A stretch of DNA of 64,000 bases from JAYODZ01 sp965662735 (GTDB taxonomy: Bacteria > Pseudomonadota > Alphaproteobacteria > RS24), in the NCBI GenBank assembly GCA_965662735.1, contig CBFIIU010000006.1, positions 38,818-102,817 on the forward strand. The letters run 5' to 3'. Every line of letters starts with the position of its first letter. Within the stretch, counting starts at the first letter, position 1. The notes under the pieces are model-generated. The model saw nothing but the letters and a program-made list of their open reading frames with translations, had not been told where the DNA came from and ran no database searches. Both the position numbers and the translations under genes were made by a program. Shown here one piece after another: positions 26,417 through 36,192 of the stretch.

Positions 26417-28181
26417 CAATAATAATTTTCTCTTTGCCGTTATTTTGAGCCTAGGGGTCCTGCTCGGTTGGCAGTATTTTGTCATTGAGCCGAAAGTGGC
26501 AGCTGAACGCGCCGCTCAGGCGGAACTCGCTCAAAAGGCTGCCGATCAAGTAGCACTCGATGGCACGCTGGCTCCTCAAAGCATGGATCAGGCCCTGCGT
26601 ACCGAACTCGGTGCGCCATCGACCTCTCAGACGTTAGCCCCTCAAACCCTCACACCCCAGCTATCGGCTATTGCCGACAGTCCTCGCCTGCCTATCTCTT
26701 CCGATCAGTTTTCAGGCTCAATTGCGTTATTGGGCGCGCGGTTTGATGACCTCCATCTCACTCAGTATGTTGAGAGCCTCGATGAGGGCGCGCCTGCTGT
26801 CACTTTGCTGGCTGACGCCCAAAATAAAGCCAATTGGCAAGCAAGTTTTGGCTGGGTGACGGACCAATCGCTAAACTATGATCTGCCGACGCCTGACACG
26901 CTATGGGAAGCCGACCCCTCGCAAGTTTTGACGCCCGACACACCCGTGACCTTGCGCTATGTCTCGCGCGACGGGCTGATCTTTACACGGACAATTTCCG
27001 TGGATCATCAATTTATGTTTCAACTGTCCGATCGCGTTGAAAACACAGGTTCTAAGCCTGTGACCTTATATCCTTTTGGCCAGATTACACGACGTGGAAA
27101 ACCCAATACGACGCCCATTTTTGTTTTGCATGAAGGGGCCATCGGCTATTTCAGTGGCGAAACGGGTTTGGTTGAGCTGAGTTATGACGATCTGACCGAT
27201 GATGGCCCGCAAAAATTTAAAGATGCTAAAGGCTGGCTGGGGTTCACCGACAAATATTGGGCCACCGCACTGGTGCCGCCCCAAGACGAAACCCTAAATG
27301 GCCGCTTCACAGCGCGTGATGATAATGGCACGCCGATTTATCGAGCCGATTATTTGCTGGCTGGTCGTTCTGTGAATGCAGGTGAAAGCGTTGAACTATC
27401 CAGTCAGTTTTTTGCAGGCGCCAAAGCGGTTAACAGCATTGAACATTATGCCGAGCAGGGCGTTGCACGGTTTGATCTGCTGATCGATTGGGGTTGGTTC
27501 TACTTCCTCACAAAGCCCATGTTCCGCGCCTTGCAGCTGATCTATCACGGGGTTGGAAATTACGGTCTCGCAATCTTATTGGTGACTGTCATCATCAAAC
27601 TCTTATTTTTCCCATTGGCCAGCCGCTCCTACGAGACCATGGCAAAGATGAAAAAAGTGCAGCCGGAGATGACGCGTATTCGCGAACAATATGCGAATGA
27701 TCGCCAGACCCAGCAGCAAGAACTTTTAAAGCTGTATCGTTCTGAAAAACTCAATCCGCTCGCCGGATGCTTGCCCATTTTAATTCAAATTCCGGTTTTT
27801 TTCGCGCTCTACAAAGTTCTCTATGTCACCTTAGATATGCGTCACCAACCATTCTTTGGATGGATTAATGATTTAGCGGCTCCTGACCCCACATCCCTAT
27901 TCAATTTATTTGGGCTCATTCCGTGGGATCCACCGGCTATTTTAATGCTGGGCGTGTGGCCGATAATCATGGGCATCACCATGTTTGTGCAAATGCAAAT
28001 GAACCCGCCCCCACCCGACCCGGTGCAGGCCGTGATCTTCAAATATATGCCGATCTTTTTCACCTTCTTACTCGCGAGCTTTCCCGCTGGTCTGGTGATT
28101 TATTGGGCCTGGAACAATTTCCTGTCGGTCCTGCAACAGGGATATATCATGCGTAAAAATGGTGTGCCGATTGAATTGCTA
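26409..28181 (+). CDS. yidC: Membrane protein insertase YidC (3' end lost in N gap)
   Basis: About 590 visible residues. TM1 (NNFLFAVILSLGVLLGWQYF) is followed by the large periplasmic beta domain (residues ~60-330). The conserved insertase core follows: TKPMFRALQLIYHGVGNYGLAILLVT, then NPLAGCLPILIQIPVFFALYKVLY, then MPIFFTFLLASFPAGLVIYW. It inserts and folds inner-membrane proteins with or without SecYEG. The frame is lost at IMRKNGVPIELL, and only about 20 residues should remain inside the gap. Frame continuation beyond the gap is an artefact: what follows is engB. ATG at 26409. Confidence 0.97.
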
Positions 28182-28428
28182 NNNNNNNNNNNNNNNNNNN
28201 NNNNNNNNNNNNNNNNNNNNNNNNNNNNNNNNNNNNNNNNNNNNNNNNNNNNNNNNNNNNNNNNNNNNNNNNNNNNNNNNNNNNNNNNNNNNNNNNNNNN
28301 NNNNNNNNNNNNNNNNNNNNNNNNNNNNNNNNNNNNNNNNNNNNNNNNNNNNNNNNNNNNNNNNNNNNNNNNNNNNNNNNNNNNNNNNNNNNNNNNNNNN
28401 NNNNNNNNNNNNNNNNNNNNNNNNNNNN
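28182..28428. other. Assembly gap, 247 N, hiding the yidC end and engB start
   Basis: 247 undetermined bases. The missing YidC tail and EngB N-terminus (P loop included) together need roughly this length, so the size estimate is plausible. Confidence 0.99.
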
Positions 28429-28903
28429 CGGTCGGACACAAGAGCTTAATTTCTTCATGCTCGCCCCGCAGCATAACGCCTTACGTCTGATCGATCTGCC
28501 TGGCTATGGTTATGCGCGCGAGTCGAAATCCAAAGTGGTGGCATGGAATAAACTCATTTTCGACTATTTGCGGGGGCGCGCCAATTTGCGCCGTGTGTTT
28601 GTGCTGATTGATAGCCGGCACGGGCTGAAGAAAAACGACATTGACTGTCTCGACCAGCTGGATACGGCAGCGGTGGTGTATCAAATTGTCCTCACCAAAG
28701 CGGATAAAATTTCCTCGACCGCGCAACAGAACTGTCTCGACCAGACCGCCGCCCAATTGGCGCGGCGCCCGGCGGCTTTTCCCGATATTATTTTAACCTC
28801 GAGCGAGACAGGCCTCGGGATCGACCTGTTGCAGGCAAGCATTGCGACACTGGTTGATCTGAATGCAATCGGTTATAAAAACGTGACGGATGAAGAAGGC
28901 TAA
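28429..28903 (+). CDS. engB: Ribosome biogenesis GTPase EngB/YihA (5' end lost in N gap)
   Basis: 157 visible residues of an expected ~200-215. They begin with GRTQELNFF, which follows the switch I region in this family. G3 is DLPGYGYA, G4 is TKAD and G5 is SSETG. The P loop (G1) is in the gap. EngB helps assemble the 50S subunit. The ATG at 28457 is internal and not the start. It is followed 5 bases later by argB. Confidence 0.95.
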
Positions 28904-28908
28904 CGCTT

Positions 28909-29820
28909 ATGGTCAAAAAACCTCGTAAATCGGGCGCGTCGAGTGCCGACTGGCTGGCTCAAGCACATGTGCTCACCGAAGCCTTGCCGTTCATGCAGCG
29001 CTATGATCGCAAAATTATTGTCATTAAATTTGGCGGCCACGCCATGGGGGATGACGCGCTATCGCGCAGCTTTGCCCGCGATGTGGTGCTTTTAAAACAA
29101 GCCGGAATTCACCCCATTATCGTGCATGGCGGCGGACCGCAAATTGCGTCCATGCTCAGCCGGCTCGGCATTAAAAGCCGGTTTGCCGATGGTTTGCGCA
29201 TTACAGACGCCCGCACCATTGAAGTTGTTGAAATGGTGCTTTCCGGCGTGATTAATAAAGATATTGTTACGGCCATCAATCAAGCAGGCGGCACCGCTTT
29301 GGGCCTATCCGGCAAGGATGGCAATTTGCTGGTTGCCAAAAAGACCCGCCGCAAAATGGTTGATCCGGATAGCAATATCGAGAAAATTGTGAGCCTTGGC
29401 TTTGTCGGCACGCCCGAAAAAGTCAACGCAGCGCTTTTGCGCAAGCTCGTGGAAGACGACATTATTCCGGTCATCGCCCCCGTTGCCAGCGCCTCTAATG
29501 GTCAGTCGTTAAACGTGAATGCCGATACTGCGGCAGGTGCGATTGCCGCTGCTTTGTCGGCGGAACGGCTTTTATTATTAACTGATGTCAGCGGTGTGCT
29601 CGATGGCGACGGGTCATTGATCGAGAGCCTGACCGTCCGTCGGGCCCAAGCCTTGATTAAAAAAGGTACGGCGCGTGGCGGTATGATCCCTAAACTTGAG
29701 ACAGCGATTGCCGCTGTTGAGGGGGGTGTGGGCGCCGTCGCGATCCTCGATGGGCGCGTCCCCAATGCGGTGTTGCTCGAATTATTCACCGAATTAGGGG
29801 CGGGAACCCTGATCGGTTAA
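28909..29820 (+). CDS. argB: Acetylglutamate kinase
   Basis: 303 residues, the amino-acid kinase fold. Visible motifs are IIVIKFGGHAMGD, the glycine-rich IIVHGGGPQI, LNVNADTAAGAIA for substrate binding and LLLTDVSGVL. GGMIPKLETA is the ATP-site lysine loop. It phosphorylates N-acetyl-L-glutamate in arginine synthesis. Long forms with this N-terminal helix are usually arginine-inhibited hexamers. It sits between engB and the DUF1036 gene, as in related genomes. Confidence 0.97.
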   Translation: MVKKPRKSGASSADWLAQAHVLTEALPFMQRYDRKIIVIKFGGHAMGDDALSRSFARDVVLLKQAGIHPIIVHGGGPQIASMLSRLGIKSRFADGLRITDARTIEVVEMVLSGVINKDIVTAINQAGGTALGLSGKDGNLLVAKKTRRKMVDPDSNIEKIVSLGFVGTPEKVNAALLRKLVEDDIIPVIAPVASASNGQSLNVNADTAAGAIAAALSAERLLLLTDVSGVLDGDGSLIESLTVRRAQALIKKGTARGGMIPKLETAIAAVEGGVGAVAILDGRVPNAVLLELFTELGAGTLIG

Positions 29821-29825
29821 CGAGC

Positions 29826-30872
29826 TTGAGCGTGACACATTTGATCCCCCCCTCGGACCGAACCGCCTCGACTTTATGGATGGCGCTGTGCGTTTTTTTG
29901 GGGACCGCGAGCATTGGTGCTGTGCCCGCTCAGGCTGTCGATAAAGTTCAATTATGTAATGAGACGAGTTATTTTCTGCGCGTCGCAACGGCCATTCGCA
30001 GCGGCGGCGCCTCGCGCAGTCAAGGCTGGCAAGTGCTTGTGCCAGGGAGTTGCGCCGACAGTATCATCCGACCGGAAAGCACGTCGGAAGCCTATGTTCA
30101 CGCGCTGTCGGATCCGGTGCATGCGGGACCGGGTTTAATTTTCGATGGCCGCGAGCGATTTTGCACAGATGCCCTCGACACAGATTTTCAAATTGATGGG
30201 CGGCGCGAATGTCGGGCGCGGGGATTTCGCGACAGTTCCTTTGCCCCTGTTGACTTGCGCGGAAACGCGCCGAAAGTGACCTTTAGCGAAACCGATGAAT
30301 ATTCCCCTCAGCAAGCGCGAACGGCAGCGCTGCAGCGTTTATTGAGGGAAAATGGATATGCTGTCGCGCGCATTGATGGCGTCGCAGGTCGGCAAACCGA
30401 TAATGCTGTTCAGAAATATCTGCAAGACCGTAAGCTCTCTTCATCTTTATCCACCAGCGCCCTCTTACAAAAACTATTTGATGATATTTCGCGTCAGAGC
30501 GATGAGCGCGGTCTGCGCATTTGTAATAAGACGCCGCATCAAGTGTGGGCTGCGACGGGACAAGTGACACAAGATGGCTTCTCTTCGCGTGGCTGGATCC
30601 GGGTCGACCCCGATGCCTGCACAACCGCAATTAACGCTGCGCTGAATGAGCGATTTTATTTTGCCTATGCCGAGGCCGTCGATGCCAATGGCGTCGTCAT
30701 ATCGGAGGGGGGCCGGCAGAAAATTTGGAGTGGCGATTTTGGTATGTGTGTGAAAACGACACGCTTTGTGATCAATGGCACTAATGACTGCGCGGAGCGT
30801 GGCTTTGAAGAATTTTCTTTTCAGCGCATCGATACGGGTGACGCATTGAGCTGGACCTGGACGCTCGAATAG
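29826..30872 (+). CDS. Exported protein with DUF1036-peptidoglycan-binding-DUF1036 architecture
   Basis: About 348 residues. After a hydrophobic signal segment (MALCVFLGTASIGAVPAQA) there are two homologous DUF1036 domains (about residues 40-145 and 235-340). Each carries the pattern C-N-x-T, RGW or QGW, P-x-x-C, F-C or M-C, and C-x-x-RGF, with four matching cysteines. Between them is a PG_binding_1 repeat (LQRLLRENGYAVARIDGVAG). A cell-wall-associated periplasmic protein is likely; no biochemical role is known for DUF1036. The start is uncertain: TTG at 29826, GTG at 29832, or ATG at 29880 beginning the signal peptide. Confidence 0.78.
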   Translation: MSVTHLIPPSDRTASTLWMALCVFLGTASIGAVPAQAVDKVQLCNETSYFLRVATAIRSGGASRSQGWQVLVPGSCADSIIRPESTSEAYVHALSDPVHAGPGLIFDGRERFCTDALDTDFQIDGRRECRARGFRDSSFAPVDLRGNAPKVTFSETDEYSPQQARTAALQRLLRENGYAVARIDGVAGRQTDNAVQKYLQDRKLSSSLSTSALLQKLFDDISRQSDERGLRICNKTPHQVWAATGQVTQDGFSSRGWIRVDPDACTTAINAALNERFYFAYAEAVDANGVVISEGGRQKIWSGDFGMCVKTTRFVINGTNDCAERGFEEFSFQRIDTGDALSWTWTLE

Positions 30873-30875
30873 ATC

Positions 30876-31346
30876 ATGGAACGATTTTCACAAATCACGG
30901 ATTGGGTGTTTGATCTGGATAATACGCTTTATCCGTCTGAGCATGATCTGTTCGCTCAGGTCGATCAACGCATGACCGCCTTTATCGCCGAGACACTTGC
31001 CCTTGATGCCGTCGAAGCGCGGCGTCTGCAAAAACTCTATTTACGCGATTATGGCACAACCTTAGCCGGCCTGATGGCGCGTCATCAAATGTCGCCCGAT
31101 GCGTTTCTCGATTTTGTGCATGATATTGATGTGTCGGTTTTACCGCCCGATCCTGAACTGGCTGGGGCGATTGATCGCCTGCCCGGGCGCAAATTTATTT
31201 TCACTAATGGGACGCGGGCCCATGCGGAACGGGTCGCCGGTCAGCTGGGGATTTTGCATTTGTTTGACGATATTTTTGATATTGTCTCGGCGAATTATGT
31301 TCCCAAGCCCCATCCCGACATTTACCCCAGCATGCTGGAACAGTTC
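30876..31346 (+). CDS. Pyrimidine 5'-nucleotidase, HAD family (3' end in N gap)
   Basis: 157 visible residues. The HAD motif I is DWVFDLDNTLYPSEHDLF, an all-helical cap follows, motif II is FIFTNGTRAHAERV, and motif III begins at KPHPDIYPSML. This is the SDT1/Phm8-like pyrimidine 5'-nucleotidase group common in alphaproteobacteria beside dapD. It hydrolyses UMP or CMP. The ending is lost from 31347, and the frame that appears to run across the N gap into dapD is not a fusion. Confidence 0.88.
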
Positions 31347-32253
31347 NNNNNNNNNNNNNNNNNNNNNNNNNNNNNNNNNNNNNNNNNNNNNNNNNNNNNN
31401 NNNNNNNNNNNNNNNNNNNNNNNNNNNNNNNNNNNNNNNNNNNNNNNNNNNNNNNNNNNNNNNNNNNNNNNNNNNNNNNNNNNNNNNNNNNNNNNNNNNN
31501 NNNNNNNNNNNNNNNNNNNNNNNNNNNNNNNNNNNNNNNNNNNNNNNNNNNNNNNNNNNNNNNNNNNNNNNNNNNNNNNNNNNNNNNNNNNNNNNNNNNN
31601 NNNNNNNNNNNNNNNNNNNNNNNNNNNNNNNNNNNNNNNNNNNNNNNNNNNNNNNNNNNNNNNNNNNNNNNNNNNNNNNNNNNNNNNNNNNNNNNNNNNN
31701 NNNNNNNNNNNNNNNNNNNNNNNNNNNNNNNNNNNNNNNNNNNNNNNNNNNNNNNNNNNNNNNNNNNNNNNNNNNNNNNNNNNNNNNNNNNNNNNNNNNN
31801 NNNNNNNNNNNNNNNNNNNNNNNNNNNNNNNNNNNNNNNNNNNNNNNNNNNNNNNNNNNNNNNNNNNNNNNNNNNNNNNNNNNNNNNNNNNNNNNNNNNN
31901 NNNNNNNNNNNNNNNNNNNNNNNNNNNNNNNNNNNNNNNNNNNNNNNNNNNNNNNNNNNNNNNNNNNNNNNNNNNNNNNNNNNNNNNNNNNNNNNNNNNN
32001 NNNNNNNNNNNNNNNNNNNNNNNNNNNNNNNNNNNNNNNNNNNNNNNNNNNNNNNNNNNNNNNNNNNNNNNNNNNNNNNNNNNNNNNNNNNNNNNNNNNN
32101 NNNNNNNNNNNNNNNNNNNNNNNNNNNNNNNNNNNNNNNNNNNNNNNNNNNNNNNNNNNNNNNNNNNNNNNNNNNNNNNNNNNNNNNNNNNNNNNNNNNN
32201 NNNNNNNNNNNNNNNNNNNNNNNNNNNNNNNNNNNNNNNNNNNNNNNNNNNNN
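31347..32253. other. Assembly gap, 907 N, between the HAD gene and dapD
   Basis: 907 undetermined bases. The missing HAD end (about 240 bases) and missing dapD start (about 470 bases) account for most of it. Confidence 0.99.
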
Positions 32254-32624
32254 TTGGTAAAAATGTACATATCTCTGGGGGTGCGGGTATTGGCGGCGTT
32301 CTCGAGCCGCTGCAAGCCAATCCGGTGATTATTGAGGATAATTGCTTCATTGGGGCCCGTTCAGAGGTGGCCGAAGGGGTTATTGTTCGGGAGGGCGCGG
32401 TGTTGTCGATGGGCGTCTTTCTCTCGGCCTCGACCAAAATTGTTAATCGCCAAACTGGCGAGATTCATCGCGGCGAAGTTCCCGCTTATTCTGTGGTTGT
32501 TCCGGGATCGCTGCCCGGCGAAGCCGGAGCGCCCGCCTTATCCTGCGCTGTGATTGTCAAAACGGTGGACGCACAAACGCGGATTAAAACATCGGTCAAC
32601 CAACTCTTGCGCGACGATGATTGA
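32254..32624 (+). CDS. dapD: Tetrahydrodipicolinate N-succinyltransferase DapD (5' end in N gap)
   Basis: 122 visible C-terminal residues with left-handed beta-helix hexapeptide repeats: HISGGAGIGGVLEPLQANPVI, then DNCFIGARSEVAEGVIVREGAVLSMGVFL, and the tail SYSVVVPGSLPG. It transfers succinyl from succinyl-CoA in the lysine/diaminopimelate pathway. About 155 N-terminal residues are in the gap. It overlaps dapE by 8 bases. Confidence 0.95.
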
Positions 32625-33777
32625 TCCTATTGCTCTGACGGCTGCGCTTATACAGTGTCCCTCGGTTACCCCCGAGGATGCGGGCGCGCTGGATCTGATC
32701 CAAGGCGAACTTGAAGCGCTGGGCTTTGTCTGCCGGCGCCTTCCATTTGCGCAATCGGGAACGCCAACCATCGATAATTTATATGCGCGTCTCGGCACGC
32801 AAAGCCCGCATGTCTGCTTTGCGGGGCACAGTGATGTCGTCCCCGCCGGCGCCGAGGGTCGCTGGGCTGAAAATCCTTTTTCCGGCTCTGTGCGCGATGG
32901 CGCGATCTGGGGCCGCGGCGCGGCCGATATGAAGGGCGCGATTGCCGCTTTTATTGGTGCGGTTGATCACTATCTTCAGAATAATGCGTTAAACGGATCC
33001 ATCAGCCTGCTGATCACGGGCGATGAGGAAGGCCCATCGATTAATGGAACCGCCAAACTGGTTGAGTGGCTGGCCCAAGAGGGCGAAGTTATCGATGCGT
33101 GTATTGTGGGCGAGCCCACCAACCCTGAGCATATGGGCGAGATGATTAAAATTGGGCGTCGCGGCAGTGCAAATGCGGTGTTGCGCGTTCAGGGGCAACA
33201 AGGCCATGTGGCCTATCCGCATCGAGCCGCTAATCCGATACCGCATCTGATCGGTCTTACATCGGCCTTGATCGCCAATCCACTCGATCACGGCACGGAA
33301 CATTTTCAGCCGAGTAATCTCGAAATAACCTCAATGGATGTTGGGAATATGACAACCAATGTCATCCCAGCAGAGGCGACGGCGCGATTTAATATTCGAT
33401 ATAATGATCTATGGACAGCTGAAAGCCTCGAGCAAGAGATTGAGGGGCGCCTTCACTCTGTTCGCGAAACGGTCGGGGCCGACATGATCCAATTTTCAGT
33501 GGACTGGACCCACTCCGCCGCCTGTTTCCGCACCGATGCGCATGCTTTTGTCGAGCATTTGCGCGGTGCCATTCATCATGTCACCGGCCGAGAGGCTGAG
33601 TTATCGACGTCGGGCGGAACCTCGGATGCGCGTTTCATCAAGGATATTTGTCCTGTTGTTGAGTTTGGATTGATCGGCCAAACCATGCATCAGATCGATG
33701 AACATGTGCCCGTCTCAGCAATCGAACAATTGCGCGATATTTATGCGCAGGTGCTGACCTCTTATTTTTCGTCGTAG
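32617..33777 (+). CDS. dapE: Succinyl-diaminopimelate desuccinylase
   Basis: 386 residues, M20 metallopeptidase fold. The zinc-site blocks VCFAGHSDVVPAG, WGRGAADMKGA (bridging Asp), TGDEEGPS (catalytic Glu), EPTNPEHMG and SGGTSDARF are all intact, and a dimerization domain lies between. It releases LL-diaminopimelate for peptidoglycan and lysine. It starts at the ATG at 32617 inside the dapD end. Its last 16 bases overlap the 3' end of the convergent truA gene. Confidence 0.97.
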   Translation: MIDPIALTAALIQCPSVTPEDAGALDLIQGELEALGFVCRRLPFAQSGTPTIDNLYARLGTQSPHVCFAGHSDVVPAGAEGRWAENPFSGSVRDGAIWGRGAADMKGAIAAFIGAVDHYLQNNALNGSISLLITGDEEGPSINGTAKLVEWLAQEGEVIDACIVGEPTNPEHMGEMIKIGRRGSANAVLRVQGQQGHVAYPHRAANPIPHLIGLTSALIANPLDHGTEHFQPSNLEITSMDVGNMTTNVIPAEATARFNIRYNDLWTAESLEQEIEGRLHSVRETVGADMIQFSVDWTHSAACFRTDAHAFVEHLRGAIHHVTGREAELSTSGGTSDARFIKDICPVVEFGLIGQTMHQIDEHVPVSAIEQLRDIYAQVLTSYFSS

Positions 33778-34514
33778 TCGACCTGCATAAAATAAAGGCC
33801 CTGCGCCGGAGCAACGGGTGGGCATGCATTGCGGTCGCGCGCGGCTAAGGCTTTAGCAACATCATCGACCGACCATTGGCCCGTTCCGGCCACTTTCAAC
33901 GCGCCCACCAAAGACCGAACTTGTCGATGCAAAAAAGAGGGTGCCTCTGCATGCACATCAAATCGACCCTGACCCACCTCCTCTATGTCGAGCAAGGTGA
34001 GTGTTTTGATCGGTGAACGGGCTTGGCACTGAACCGAGCGAAAGGTCGTGAAATCATGGTGCCCCATCAAAAGCTGAGCCGCGTCGCGCATCCGATCGAG
34101 CTGCAGCTCTTGAGGAACCCACCACAGATAATCTCGATCAATGGTGGGTACAGCGGGGCGCGATAAGATACGATAGCAATATAGTCGTCGGGTTGCCGAA
34201 AAGCGGGCGTGAAAAGTCGACGAGACAGGAACCACATCAAGAACACTGATGGGATGGGGCTTCAGATGATAATTAATGCCGGCGCGAATACGCGCAGGCT
34301 CCCATTCCGCCTCGAGATCAATATGAATAACCTGCCCGCGCGCATGAACCCCTGCATCGGTTCTTCCGGCAGCGGCCATATCCAACACGCCACCACAAAA
34401 ACCTTGAATAGCCCGTCGGACATAATCTTCGACCGCACGGCCATCACGCTGCGATTGCCACCCAAAAAAAGGTGCGCCATCATATTCAACGGTCAGCTTA
34501 TAACGGTGCGTCAC
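33762..34514 (-). CDS. truA: tRNA pseudouridine synthase A
   Basis: 250 residues. The catalytic Asp lies in AAAGRTDAGVHARGQV. VEYDGAPFFGWQ opens the fold and SFLHRQVRSLVGAL carries another conserved block. It forms pseudouridine at tRNA positions 38-40. It overlaps fmt by 4 bases in the def-fmt-truA operon. Confidence 0.97.
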   Translation of the reverse strand: MTHRYKLTVEYDGAPFFGWQSQRDGRAVEDYVRRAIQGFCGGVLDMAAAGRTDAGVHARGQVIHIDLEAEWEPARIRAGINYHLKPHPISVLDVVPVSSTFHARFSATRRLYCYRILSRPAVPTIDRDYLWWVPQELQLDRMRDAAQLLMGHHDFTTFRSVQCQARSPIKTLTLLDIEEVGQGRFDVHAEAPSFLHRQVRSLVGALKVAGTGQWSVDDVAKALAARDRNACPPVAPAQGLYFMQVDYDEK

Positions 34515-35437
34515 AAACTTTGCCCAACATCCAAACTCTGGCCGCGCAGAAACGTGGCATAATCCATCTCAGCCTTGCCAGCGCGTTGCACACGAAGGGG
34601 CTGTAGTGCGCCTTGCCCGCATCCAATCCAACCGTCGGCATCGAGTATCTGCCCATCGGGCCCTTGTCGCTTCAGATCAATGCGCGCCGATAATATTTTG
34701 ATCCGCTGGCCCGACCCATCGGTCCAGGCTCCGGGAAAGGGCGATAAGCCTCTTATTTGCTGATGAATATGCGTTGCTGTCTGCGACCAATCAATGCGCG
34801 CTTCGCTCTTGTCAATTTTTGCCGCGTAACACGCCGCCGCCGCGTCTTGCTCGGTGGGACGCGCGGGCAATCGACCCGCCTGCCAATCATCCAGCGCCGC
34901 CAAAAGCGTCTGCGCGCCCAAAACCATCAAGCGATCATGCAGGCTCGTGGCGGTGTCGCTTTCCTCGATCGGGGTCGATGCAGACGTCCAAACCGGACCA
35001 GTATCGAGGCCTTCCTCCATTTGCATAATGGAGATGCCCGTCAGGTGATCGCCCGCCATCAGCGCCCGCTGAATTGGCGCGGCCCCCCGCCAACGGGGCA
35101 GAAGCGAGGCGTGAATATTCCAGCAGCCCATGCCAGGAATATTTAAAATAGAAGTCGGGAGAATGAGCCCATAGGCCGCAACAATGGCTAAATCCGGCGC
35201 GTAGCTTTGAAAGCGGTGGACGGCTTCATCCGAGCGCAAACTAGCCGGTGTCTCGACAGGAAGATCATATTGCTCGGCAAGTGCATGAACGGGAGAGTTC
35301 CGGATCTGCATCCCGCGCCCAGAACGTTGTGGCGCCCGCGTATACACAGCGGCAATGTCATAGCCGGCCTTAATCAGCGCTTCGAGGGGGCAAGCCGCAA
35401 AATCCGGCGTTCCCATAAAAATAAGGCGCGGCGACAT
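34511..35437 (-). CDS. fmt: Methionyl-tRNA formyltransferase
   Basis: 308 residues. The N-terminal formyl-folate domain has FMGTPDFAACPLEALI and the catalytic NIHASLLPRWRGAAPIQRA, followed by MEEGLDTGPV with the key Asp. The C-terminal OB-like domain binds tRNA. It formylates initiator Met-tRNA. Its ATG shares a base with the def stop codon. Confidence 0.97.
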   Translation of the reverse strand: MSPRLIFMGTPDFAACPLEALIKAGYDIAAVYTRAPQRSGRGMQIRNSPVHALAEQYDLPVETPASLRSDEAVHRFQSYAPDLAIVAAYGLILPTSILNIPGMGCWNIHASLLPRWRGAAPIQRALMAGDHLTGISIMQMEEGLDTGPVWTSASTPIEESDTATSLHDRLMVLGAQTLLAALDDWQAGRLPARPTEQDAAAACYAAKIDKSEARIDWSQTATHIHQQIRGLSPFPGAWTDGSGQRIKILSARIDLKRQGPDGQILDADGWIGCGQGALQPLRVQRAGKAEMDYATFLRGQSLDVGQSL

Positions 35438-36015
35438 TAGGCGCCACTTGAAATGCCTTCGTCGGCCTCACGCGCTTCTTTGCGGAGCCGCCGAATAGCG
35501 CGATCACGTTTGAGGCGCGATAAATGATCGAGAAAAACGATGCCGTTTAAATGATCCATCTCGTGCTGAATGCAGGTCGCGAGCAAGCCCGAACACGGAA
35601 GCTCTTGGGGCCGACCATCATAATCCAGATAACGCACCGTGCATCGATCGGGGCGCTCAACATCGTCAAAAAAACCTGGAACCGACAAACAGCCTTCTTG
35701 GTAATTCCGTGTCTCTTCGGATGTCCAAATAATCTCAGGATTCACAAAATAACGCGGGCCGGTCTCTGTGCCTTCCAGATCATCTTCTGGATCGGGTTCG
35801 TGATCTGGCTCATTCGAGCGCGATGAGAGATCCATCACAATGATCCGCGACGGAACGGCAATTTGAATTGCCGCCAAACCAATACCATTCGCGTCATACA
35901 TGGTGTCGAGCATATCATCCATTAAGGCGCGCACAGCATCATCAACCTCGGCGACCGGGGTCGATATGGTTTTAAGGCGCCGATCTGGCACAGTAATGAT
36001 CTCGCGAATAGCCAT
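35437..36015 (-). CDS. def: Peptide deformylase
   Basis: 192 residues. Motif 1 is GIGLAAIQ, motif 2 is EGCLSVPG with the metal Cys, and motif 3 is QHEMDHLNG (HEXXH). It removes the formyl group from nascent proteins. A roughly 20-residue acidic insertion (NEPDHEPDPEDDLEGTE) lies between motifs 1 and 2, as in some alphaproteobacteria. The ATG at 36015 (MAIREIITV) matches the family. The 55 codons further upstream are noncoding and include the tandem repeat at 36056-36099. Confidence 0.96.
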   Translation of the reverse strand: MAIREIITVPDRRLKTISTPVAEVDDAVRALMDDMLDTMYDANGIGLAAIQIAVPSRIIVMDLSSRSNEPDHEPDPEDDLEGTETGPRYFVNPEIIWTSEETRNYQEGCLSVPGFFDDVERPDRCTVRYLDYDGRPQELPCSGLLATCIQHEMDHLNGIVFLDHLSRLKRDRAIRRLRKEAREADEGISSGA

Positions 36016-36055
36016 ATTGATGAGATAAGACGCTGACGCGCAAGCGTCAAGCCAC

Positions 36056-36099
36056 TCTGAAGCCAGTCTGAAGTCGCTGTGAAGTCTCTCTGAAGTCTC
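36056..36099. repeat. 11-base tandem repeat, four copies, in the def/rmuC divergent gap
   Basis: TCTGAAGCCAG, TCTGAAGTCGC, TGTGAAGTCTC and TCTGAAGTCTC follow in register. The 11-base period matches one DNA turn, so the repeats could form a protein-binding array, although slippage duplication is equally likely. They lie upstream of both def and rmuC. Confidence 0.8.
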
Positions 36100-36192
36100 T
36101 GTGCCATGCGCGGGGTCAAATTCTATGCTAGGCTTGGACAAATTTTCAGCGGTGAGTCGGCGATCAAGGCGAACCGACACGAGGGAGAGCGC

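Noticed and set aside
28182..28490. YidC extending through the N run to 28490
   Set aside because: The sequence after the gap is EngB in another frame (GRTQELNFF), so the extension is false.
31099..32328. Long open frames through the 907 N gap on both strands
   Set aside because: They are artefacts of undetermined bases, not genes.
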